From NCBI RefSeq assembly GCF_021869535.1, contig NW_026262581.1, positions 120,308,771 through 120,372,770 of the forward strand: a DNA stretch of 64,000 nucleotides, given 5' to 3'. Position 1 is the first letter of the stretch. The number at the start of each line of letters is the position of its first letter. Source of the DNA: Mytilus californianus (taxonomy: Eukaryota; Mollusca; Bivalvia; Mytilida; Mytilidae). Below, one piece after another: positions 49,901 through 61,900 of this stretch. The notes below the pieces were generated by a model that was given only the letters and a program-made list of their open reading frames with translations, was not told the origin of the DNA and ran no database searches. The position numbers were made by a program, and so were the translations under genes.

Positions 49901-52900
49901 CCAATGCTTATATAACTGCATACCAAATATCAATGACCTACCACTCATAGTTCCCCATAAACTGACCTAATCACAAACTAAATAAATGAAAACTAAGCAA
50001 AAGTTTCAAAGTCAAAAGACCATGACTGAGGGGGCGGGACAAAATTATCTGCATGGAAATGAGATATGCCAATGATTATACAACTGCATAACAAATATCA
50101 TTAACTTACCACTAGTGGTTCCCCATAAACTGACCTAATCACAAACTAATACATGTAAACTAAGCAAAGTTTCAAAGTCAATAGACCATAACTGAGGGGG
50201 CGGGCCAAATAATATCCATGGTAATGAGATGTGCCAATGCTAATACAACTGCATACCAAATATCATTGACCTACCACTAGTGGTTCACCATAAACTAGAC
50301 CTAATCACAAACTAATACGGAAACAGCATACCTATGTCTCGCTTTTTGACTCCCTTAATGCGAGACAAAAATCACAACATATTAAAAATAGGATTTGACT
50401 GTCTGACAGATTTGAAAAGTCTTTATAATATGCAACTTGTCAATTTAATGTTCAAGACTAAATTTCATACTACAGAAGTTGAGTAAAGTGTAATGAAACA
50501 TTCTAAGTATTGTCATCCAGGAAGTGTCTGCCTGGCAGATCTGAAAATTTATTTTTTAAACTGGGTTATCTAATTTTTGCTGTAGTAACACCTCCTTCAT
50601 ATTGAACCATATCTCAAATCATTATTACACTAACTCTATTTCTAGCTGTAGTGACAACTCCTTTGTTGAACCTCATTAGCTCCTTGACAACAGCAACACT
50701 TCCTTTAGCAGCAGCAATGTGGGCACATGTCATACCATTCTATAAATAGAATATAAAAATCTTGATAAAGCTTTGTTTGTGGTGATGCAACATGAAGAAA
50801 TCATCAATCATAAAACTGTATCTTTATCTATGAAAATAATAAAACATATACTGTGGATTCATTTATTTTCGTGGGTACAGTTTCATGGATTGAGGAAAAC
50901 TTGCATTTTTGTGGCTATTAATTTCTTTGTTTCGGCAAAGTCTGCATACATTCCTTTAGAAAACTTCTAATTCGTTGAACATTTAAATTTGTGGTTCACC
51001 TGTACCCACGAAATCCTTGAAACTTGGTATCCAACGAATATTGATAAATCCCCAGTAAGTCAATTAGAGAGAATATATTAATGAGGATCTCAACTTTAAA
51101 AAAGGTTGTCTAAGTGTTTATATGAACAGTTATGTTTATTGTTTTCAAATATTTTGTACAATTAGATTTGGGATATTTGATGTTGAAAAAATACAATTAA
51201 CCATGGATAAAAAAATTAATAAAAAATAAACCATGGTGTCATGCGCCTATGAAACTGCCTTCACCAGTAGTATTTTTTCTTTAGGAAATCTTAGTTTTAC
51301 CAATCCTAGCATCATGGAATGTTGATAGAAAACTTAAAGTTATTGTTTGAAATCTAAAAATATGCTTGCTTTGTTCTTAAGCAAAGTAACATAACTATTG
51401 ACAATTTCTCATTTGAATTGTTTTACCTTTTAAAGCTTACAATGAGGTATGGGTTTTGCTCGTTGTTGAAGGCCGTATGGTGACCTATAGTTATCAACTT
51501 CTTTGTCATTTGGTCTCTGGTGGAGAGTTGTCTCATTGGCAATCATACCATTATTATACCTGCTTATTTTTATATTGACTAAACATTCCATTCCAAAAGA
51601 GTCCAAAATTGTAATTTTTATTCAAAAGTAGTCCACAATGCTAGAATGGTAAAAAAATCAATTTCTCAAGATAAAAAAATGACTCTCTATCAGTGATAGT
51701 GAAAATAAACAACATTTAAAGGGTCATCACTCCTCGTAAGATTTGGTGAAAATTTGATGAGATTATGTTCCATTGAACTTGACAATTTGTGCAAAGATCC
51801 AAATGTAGGCCTACAGATTATTATAGTCAAATATAAAATACATTAGCATCTTGACTGTAATATGACAAAAGGTTAATGTGTTTTATTAATTAAAAACAAA
51901 AGGTTAATGTGTTTTATTAATTAAAAATCATTCAGCATAAAATGTATTTCCATCTTTTTTCAGGACTGCTATTAAAAAGTCCCACACAACAAATGGATCA
52001 TTGAAATACTGAATTGCAGCTTTGTTACTAGCTGTTATACACATTATATGTTCTAATCAATTTCTACCTATTAAGTTACCAAAACATTAAAAAAAAGTAT
52101 TAAACTTTCATTACTCTTGATAGATAAAACACTGATCAAAGTATTGTTGAACACTATTTCAGAATGATATTTGGCATAATTGTGTACTATTACTCCGTCC
52201 ACAACCTTTTTAAGGAAATAGTAAATTATATCATAGGCAAGATATCTATAAACCAATCATTTTAGCAATAATCTCAAAATTCTACCTAGAACTGATGGAG
52301 GAGATGGGAAATACACATATTAAAGGAGGTTGACAACTGGATAGGAATATAATGACACATGCATCCATACAACATTCAGTTTGGCTGTCTTGGGTTTGAA
52401 TAATTATTTTCAGCAAATCCCCAGATTTAAACACTACATGCAATTATCACACTGTATTACAGGTTTTGCTGAATTGCAAATAAATTCCATTAAAGAATTC
52501 CTTGCATTTCGAGTGCACACTATTCTTTAGTGCAACTTGAAATATCTTTTATTGAACATGCAGAAAATTCAATAATTAAAGAAATCAATACAATACAAGG
52601 TACAATGGAAATATTAAAACATCAATTTGTGTGACAAAATACTTACTTCATCCTAGAATAAAAATAATATTCAATGTCAAAATTTCTCTCTACTTAACAA
52701 AACTTATCATTCTAAAATGAATCTGTTATAGATATAATAAAACAAATATTTCTTTCTAAAATGAATCTTATTTATATTTAAACAAAACTTATCATTCTAA
52801 AATGAATCTGTTATATAGTAAAACAAAACTTATCATTCTAAAATGAATATTATGTGTAGTACAATGTCATGAAAGTTTTTTAATGATCATAAAAAGTAAT

Positions 52901-55900
52901 TAATTAGGTATATTATGTCACAATATATCAAGTTTCTGGTATAAATCATTGGCACACTAATTAAAATAGCTTTCAAAGACTGAATTGATCTTACAGGTCT
53001 CCATTATGTTTAATTTCGTAACAAAAATTGATTGAACTGCAAAGTGAAATTTACACTTCATTAGCATTGACTTTCATTGCAACATGCTTCAATGATATAC
53101 TACTGGGATGAGCAAATATTGCTTCCATGTTTAGGAATAGTAGATTACTTTTTCTGTTAAAAATTGTAATAAAAACTTTTCCATTTTCCCTCTTCAAAGC
53201 AGTTTAAAAAAAAACATTTTTAAGAAAATTGTAATGAATCAAATTTTATCTATGCATTGCCTTTAAATTACCAAATATAGTAAATTGATTTATTCTACAT
53301 ATAGAACTTACTGTGTTAGCCATTGTTACTAATTCTGGTCTGTACTTTAGGAACAACTTTACTACATCAGAATGATCATTCTCAGCAGCCAAATGTAGAG
53401 GAGTCTGACCATGCTTAAAGCAAATATAACAAAATGTCAGTGGGATATATTAAGCACAATCAAGTATGACAAAAATATTTACATGAAAGGTGTTGTTTAT
53501 ATAGACAAACATTGTGGTAAATTATTCAGCTTCAACTTGCCTGTACTCTTTATTTGTTGGTCACAATCTGGAAATTGACCAAAAGCTATGATTTTTTTGT
53601 GAAAACCCATAGGTGAGCCTTTTCCCTGACTTCCAACTGCAATTCATTGATGGAAAACTATTTTTTTATTTTTGAATTACCTCAACATTAAAACAGACAT
53701 CAATGATCAAATCAAAAGTACAAATTTCAGTTAAATATTAGGCCAAATAAGGTCCTTTTTGCAAAATAGAATCAAATTTTTTGAAATCAAATTGTTACAA
53801 ATAACATCTGGGCAAATATGTTTCCAACAATATATTCTAGGTACCTTTCTCACAAAATATATATTTCCTAGGTGCTTTTCAAATCTCTTCCCAATAAGCA
53901 CAAACATAATGGCAATATTTATGTCAGTAAAATCAGTCAACTCAACATTCAAAAAGAAGTGGGCCATCTATTCAGAATGTCAATTGACACATCTGATGAT
54001 AAATTGGAGAGCTTACCACATCAGTAGCATTAGCATCAGCTTTCATATTCAGCAATGTACTACAAACTTCCATCTGACCACTTTGGGCTGCCATATGTAA
54101 TGGAGTTCTTTTAGCCTGCAATTGATGTAGAAAGAAATATAATAAGCTGTGTAGGGGAAAATATTGCATCAATAATAACCCTATGATCATGATGATATAA
54201 ATAGTAGCTGAATGTGGCTCTATCAATAATTGAGGCTTAAGAGATAACTGTATTGTATTTGAAGGTTTGCAGACGTCCATCGGTAGTTTTATTGTTGCAG
54301 ATTGAGTTCACCAGGTAAACATATATTTGCAGCATTTAAACTGCCAATGAACTTCTCCAAAGCTTCAAATACAATTACAATACAATTATCTCTATTTTAA
54401 TGCCAAAAAAAAAAATCATTCAATTTTAGTCATTATTTCTATGAAAAACATTTATCAAACTAAAATTCTGCAAAATGATGTTATCTTTTTTGGCAACTAA
54501 ACTAGGAGACGTCATAGGTCTACTTCCAGTGTCAAACGTAAACACAGGGCATTTTCTGGCTTCTTGTCTGCCTCAGAATGTAATAAAATTTGATAGAAAG
54601 AAGATTTCTAGGTGCAAATGTGAGTTTTTTTGCTTTTTATAGGAGAAATTACATATCAATACATTCTGGAATTCAAAATGTCGGCTTCCCTTAGTTACAG
54701 ACAGGATGAAAGAGAATTTTACCCTAATTGTCATCCAATCAGAACCTTTGATACAAAATAATTGCTTTAGAATTACCAATGACAAGGCATAAATAGTGTT
54801 CTGAAGCAGTGATCTGGAAGGATTTTTTCTCTATGGGCCCAGGGCCCCCCAAAAATAAATTCAATGAGCCATTTTTAGAATTAATGGGCCATGTTGTCAA
54901 ATGAGTGGGCCATTCGTTTACAATAAAAAAAATAAATAAAAAAAGTGTATATTTCACTGTACTTACAAGTATGATTCTAATTAATATCATGGATATTGTT
55001 CCTGTGATTTTGTAATTTCAATTTCAATGAATATACAATAACTTCTTCCAAACCGGACAATATTTACGATAACCTTTATTTACATTGTTAAAACTTGTAC
55101 TGTTCCCTTGTTCATGTTCATGGTTTTTTTTACATTAAATTTGGGTCTTCGTCGATACCATACTTATTCCAGACGTTCCGTATTAGAGGACGTTTCTGAC
55201 ATTTCCTCTGCACTTGTATTATTATTACTTCATCACGATGACAAGAATAACAGTAGAGAGCAACGTTAATTGATAAGGCACAACAACAATTCGCTGAAGG
55301 CATGTTTACAAAATGTCAAAACGAGCCAAAGACCAAAAAAATTGACAAGGACAGTTAAGCCCCTTTTATGGAGACAAATACTATGCTATTCACAAAAAGG
55401 CTTTTGGATTTTTCAATCGAAATAATAGCAAGCTTACTTAAAAGATTATAATTAGGTACTAGCCAATTTTCACAAATTTAAAGTTGTTTATAAAAAAATT
55501 ATATCATGAATGATGGTTAATTACGTTTTTTGGGTTATCAGTCATACCGCATGTTGCTAATATTACCATAGGAAAACACCCGAGACGTCCCAAAAATATA
55601 TAGGTGCTCCTATCATTGGAGTAAACACTACACAGTTGTGTACTCACACATGGCGGCACGAAATACGATCAGAAATCCATTTGACGATATCTCAACGTTT
55701 CAAAACGAAGTGAAAAATATCATGCGCCACGCGGGCGCTTACATTTGTCACTCTATGCGCCATTTCTGGTCGATAAGCGCAATTGGCGCAAGGCGCACGT
55801 CCTTCCCGATCACTGCTGAAGTGTCTGTAACAGCAGCTGATATGCATAAAAGGATGTGTGAGGTACACACCAATGTGACAGCACTCCAATGAAACAAATA

Positions 55901-58900
55901 ACAAAAAGACATTTAAAGGGCAATTATGTTTATAATTGTAGGTCTCAATAGCAGTTTTGACTTACCAATGACAAGGCATCAATAGTTGGCCCATGTGTCT
56001 CAATCATTATTTATGACTTACCAATGACAAGGCATCAATAGTTGTCCCATGTGTCTCTATCAGTAGTTATGACTTATCAAGGACAAGGCATCAATAGTTG
56101 TCCCATGTGTCTCTATCAGTAGTTATGACTTACCAATGAAAGGCTCAATAATTGCCCCATGTGTCTCTATCAGTAGTTATGACTTATCAAGGACAAGGCA
56201 TCAACAGATGTCCCATGTGTCTCTATCAATAGTCATGACTTACCAATGACAAGGCTCAATAGTTGCCCCATGTGTCTCTATCAGTAGTTAAGACTTATCA
56301 AGGACAAGATATCAATAGTTGTCCCATGTGTCTCTATCAGTAATTATGACTTACCAAGGACATGTCATCAATAGTTGTCCCATGTGTCTCTATCAGCAGT
56401 TATGACTTACCAATGAAAAGACATCAATAGTTGTCCCATGTGTCTCTATCAGTAGTTATGACTTACCAATGACATGGCAGCAATAGTTGTCCCGTATGTC
56501 TCTATCAGTATTTATGACTTACCAAGGACAAGACATCAATAGTTGTCCTATGTGTCTCTATCAGTAGTTATGACTTACCAAAGACATGGCATCAATAGTT
56601 GCTCCATATGTCTCTATCAGTAGTTATGACTTACCAAAGACATGGCATCAATAGTTGTGCCATGTGTCTCTATCAGTAGTTATGACTTTAATACCAAGGA
56701 CAAGACATCAATAGTTGTCCCATTTGACTCTATCAGCAGTTATGACTTACCAATGACAAAGCATCAATAGTTGTCCCATGTGTCTCTATCAGCACTTATG
56801 ATTTACCAAGGACAAGGCATCAATAGTTGCTCCATCAGCAGTTATGACTTACCAAGGACAAGGCATCAATAGTTGTCCCATGTGTCTCTATTAGTAGTTA
56901 TGACATACCAATGACAGGGCATCAGTAGTTGCCCCATGTCCCTCTATCAGTAGTTATGACTTACCAAGGACAATGCATCAATTGTTGCCCCATGTGTCTC
57001 TATCAGCAGTTTAACCAGTTTGTTGTAACCATTCTGAGCAGCCAAATGAAGAGGTGTTACTCCCTGTTTTGACTTGGCATTGACAAAAGCTTTGTGCCAC
57101 AACAGAACATCAGCCACTTGGTCATGGCCACTCTCCGCTGCTAAATGTAAAGCAGCTTTACCATGATTCTAGAAACAGAAATGTGAGTTTGTTTTTCAAT
57201 AGAATTTTTAATAGATATTTGTCATAGGATAATCAAGTGTAGTTCTTTAATTAACAACTTTACACACATATAGAATATGATAGCTTAATGTAAATGAAAA
57301 ATTTTAAGCCCAGATAATTAAACTACATTGTCCTTTGGATTGAAATAATGTACAGGTAATTCATGATATCATTTTTCTTACAAAACAATTTGGTAGCTGT
57401 CTCATTGATATATACCCCAAACATTCTTTTATCTTATACCAAAAGACTTCTAAAACCTACCTCATCAAAAACATCAACTCTGGCATGGTGCTGTAGAAGG
57501 ATCTTTACAATACTGATATGACCCTGCTCACTCGCTACTAACAATGGAGACCAACCATTCTGAAACAAAATGTGTATACTCATCATTTATTAAAAACTCA
57601 AGTACAAGTCAACTTGTAATTCAAGCTTGAAATATTGAATATAAGAGAGCATTTGCACAAAACATGGAATAAAATGTTAAATAAACAGTGTGAACAGAGA
57701 CGTCACTATTTTATGATAAACTTTGTACTATGAAGTTAGGACTTATGAAAAGGAAGATAAAATGATTTACGGATGCAAGAATATTTAACCAGGACATATG
57801 CCCATATGCCAATGTTAATATTAATTTTTCTTGGGTAGTTAAACCTTTTATACATCAATTTATGTCTTTATTTGATTCGTAATATGACATATTTTCCAAT
57901 TTTGTATTAACACTTAAAAATAGGCCAAACTCACAATGATTCAGCAAGTTCAGCAGCCAGCCAAATAATGGGGTATTATATTCTCTAAGTGTTACATCAC
58001 TAATAAGTACCTTTCTATTAGATATTGTTACTAAGGACCCTAGTTTAACAAAAACGTCATTACGTATATACAAAAAGACTATGTAATCTTTATTTGTTTT
58101 AATGTAATGGAAGTTTTGCTGCCTAAAATTGAGAAGAGTCATATAGATAATATGTTTACTTACCTTAGACTGTTTATTAACAGCCTTCTGTACACCTAGA
58201 GCACCAATATGTTTGACAATCTCTAACAGTATGTCCCCATTACCAGCCCTGGCACAATAGTGTAAGGGAGTTTCAAATGTCTACAAAGATAAAAATATTA
58301 ATTGAAGAAATCTGTAAATCATTGCTTTAATTTCACCAAACCTTTGATGTCAACATAATTTTTATTGATAGAATAATTAAACTGTTATCACAGAGATATG
58401 TCTCGCCTTTTTGTAATATTGATTATGCAAATGTTGTAATTAAAATAGCAATACTTTAACATGTTGGTGGCCTTCGGCTGTTGTCTGCTTTATGGTCGGG
58501 TTGTTGTCTCCTTGACACATTCCCCATTTCCATTCCCAATTTTATGTTAAAAAGTTATGCAAATATTCAAAGTTAATGAACCATGAATAAGGTACATGGC
58601 TATACAATCTCCATGTAAATGAGATGTGTCAATGCTAATACAACTGCATACCAAATACCATTAACTTATTATAAGATGTTCCCTTTAAACATACCTAAAC
58701 ACAAACATTAACTTGTAAACTATGTAAAAGTTTTAAAGTCAATGAACCATGAAGAGGGGGTGGGGCTATATATTCTCCATGGAAACAATACTTGCAAATG
58801 CCAATACATCTGTATACCAAATATCATTGACTTAACATAAGTGGTTCATCTTAAACTAATCTAATCACAAACTAATACATGTAAACAGGGGTTAAGAAAT

Positions 58901-61900
58901 CCACTAGCCCGACGCCCGGGACTAGAGCATTTACACCTCGGGCAATCAAAACTTGTAACCAAATATGCCCGACGGACTAGTAACAGAAAATTCTTGGCGT
59001 TTCCAAAACACAAAGTGGAAAATCCCTTCATCTCTGTTCTAACTTAGCCAATCAAATGCAATTACGTCATGCGGGATTCCAAGAATTTGAACTAATTTTG
59101 TATGTTTTAAAAATAGAACAAATGACCGGTATCATGTATTGATTGCAATTCCTGTACTATCATTATCGATTTCTCAGTACTTAGCATATTAGCCTTTTAG
59201 AAATACATTTAAAGAGTTTAAGGCAGATTTTAGTTCACTAGTTTTTAACATTTCGTATGTGGACTGTCAATTTAACAGTTTACGTCAGAACATCAAAATT
59301 ATATCAAAAGTCTTCTGAAGTTTAGTATGGTTTTAATGTAAATTATTCAGGCATTGTGATGATGCCAAAATTTTAAAAATGATTGCCTTTTTGACTATTA
59401 AAGTCTTACAGATTGAAATTTTAATCAGAAGAAAATATCGAGCTGACTCAAACATTTGTTGGAAGTTCGGGCTATCAGGTTTGATTTCCTGGGCTAGCAG
59501 TTCTATCAACAGGACTAGTAAATCCTGCTACCAATAAGTCCCTGGCTAGTGAGCTGTAACAAAATTTTTTAACCCCTGGTAAACTAAGCAAGTTTCAAAG
59601 TCAAAACAATGACTGAGGGGCGGGGCCAAATATTCTCCATGGAAATTAGATGTGCTAATGCTTATTCAATTGCATACCAATTATCATTGGCCTACCACTA
59701 ATGGTTCCCCTTGAACTGACCTAATCACAAACTAATACGTGTTAACTAAGCAAAATTTTCAAAGTCAATAGACCATGACTAAGGGGCGGAGCCAAATAAT
59801 CTCCATGGAAATGAGATATGCCAATCCTTATACAACTGCATACCAAATATCATTGATCTACCACTAGTTGTTCCCCATAAACTGACCTAATCACAAACTA
59901 ATACAAGTAAAAATAAGCAAAAGTTTCAAAGTCAATAGACCTTAACTGAGGGGACAGGGCCAAATAATTTCCATGGAAAAGAGATGTGCCAAAGCTAATA
60001 CAACTGCATACCAAATATGATTGACCTACCAATTGTGGTTCACCATAAACTAGACCTAATCACAAACTAATACATTGTTGACGATGCTGCTGTCGCCGAT
60101 GCCAGAAACAGCATACCTGTCTCGCTTTTTGACTGAGTCAAGACGAGACAAAAACAGTATATATGACTGATAAAATCTGGTAAAAATAGTATTGTCCTAC
60201 AAATCCATATTTCTTCCGCAGGTTCTTGATTTCCGAAGATATTTGGTAAATGTAAAATATTCAAGAATCTTGATTACCGTGTGTATGTTTGTGTCTCCAT
60301 CACACTCCAGTAATAATTTGATTTAGAGATAAGACATTGGAGAAATGTAAGATATTTTAGAAGTGTGATTACCAATTTGGTGCATATGCTTGTGTCTCCA
60401 TCACACTCCAGTAATAGTTTGATTTAGAGATAAGACATTGGGGAAATGTCAGATATTTTAGAAGTGTGATTACCAATTTAGTGTGTAAGCTTGTGTCTCC
60501 ATCATACTCCAGTAATAGTTTGATTTAGAGATAAGACATTGGGGAAATGTAAGATATTTTAGAAGTGTGATTACCAGTTTAGTGTGTAAGCTTGTGTCTC
60601 CATCATACTCCAGTAATAACTTGATCATATCTGTATCTTCCATATCCTCATGTGCCATATTCTTTGTCAACTCTGCTGCATAATGTACTGTGGTTTCCCC
60701 TTCCTAAAAATAGAAAATGAGAAAGCTTTAATAAATTTGATGCATAATGTACTGAGGTTTCCCTTCCAAAAATTGGAAATAGGGTAAGCTTTAAAAACTT
60801 TCTGTAAAGAGTACTGTGGTTTCCTCTTCTTAAATATAGAACATGGGTAAGCTTGAATATCTCTTTTGCATTTTCTAAATGTCTTTTTTCAATAGATTTC
60901 AATGCAATGCTGAGGTGTTTGGTCAACGTGATTTGTGTAGGTAGATGTAAAATACAGGTACAAACATAACCTACCCAGTTCTGCTGATTGACAAGCATCA
61001 CAGAATCAATTCTAGACCTAGATCTACTGACGATTGTTAATAGTTCCCTGGCCACATCTAAATGGCAGTGTCTAACAGCAACATGCAATGGTGTTTCTCC
61101 TATCTAACAAATAAAATATTAAATATTTTATAAGCATTTACAAATGTAGATGTCCATATTAAGTATTGCACAATGGGTGTCATTTTGAACTACAAGAGTA
61201 AAACAACGATAGAAAATACATGCTTAATCTTTTGATTCAAATAGAATTATTCAATGAATGCAATACTCACACAGTTTCCACCTCTCTGTTCAAAAACATG
61301 TCATTTTAAATATTGGCTTAAAATTTTGTGATTGGTATGATAATATTCTTAGACTCATACCAAACATAAACAATAACAAATAAAATAGTCATTGATATGT
61401 AACAATTTCAAACTATTTGTATAATGCTTACATTGTCCTGTTATTTGATCAATCCTAAGGTTGAATCACTTTTGTTATAATTAGAAATTTATTAAACTTT
61501 AGTGACATTGGTTATTTTCTATTTATAATTATCTCCCCTTATGATGTAAATAAAAATATTTATTTGTCTCTCAACTTTTTGTTGAAAATAGAATGTATTT
61601 ATTTTATTTTATAAAAGAAAGAGTGCTCTAAATATAGTTAAAGCGTTACTTAATAAATATTCCTTCAATGCATCAGCAACCCTATGAAAAAGCAAAGAAT
61701 GCATTCAATTCTTATGAACACAATTAAAACTCTCATACTGATATATAAAACATCCTTCATTATTATAACATTACTTTGCAATGGACTATATTTGCATTTA
61801 TATTACTTAGTCATTGGGATATGTGCTGTCATCAGAACTTTATAGAATTATAAAGCATCAATTTTAAATACCTATGGTCACCTATACCTTAGTTAAGCTG

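Larger units (their letters stand above)
58385..60156. mobile_element. Pearl/HINE-type element, copy B, with two nested insertions
   Basis: Left end matches copy A (ATGTCTCGCCTTTTTGTAAT, GATTATGCAAATGTTG). Core units start near 58569, 58734, 59596, 59760 and 59926. The right end is a nested hairpin: GTCTCG and CGAGAC enclosing TTGACT and AGTCAA (60118-60148). It is interrupted by a 78-bp retroelement tail (58466-58543) and a 693-bp TIR element (58886-59578). Confidence 0.8.

Noticed and set aside
55938..57006. Regularly spaced repeats that resemble a CRISPR array at first sight
   Set aside because: The whole 56-bp unit is repeated with no unique spacers, and it is an amplified eukaryotic exon end with splice donor.
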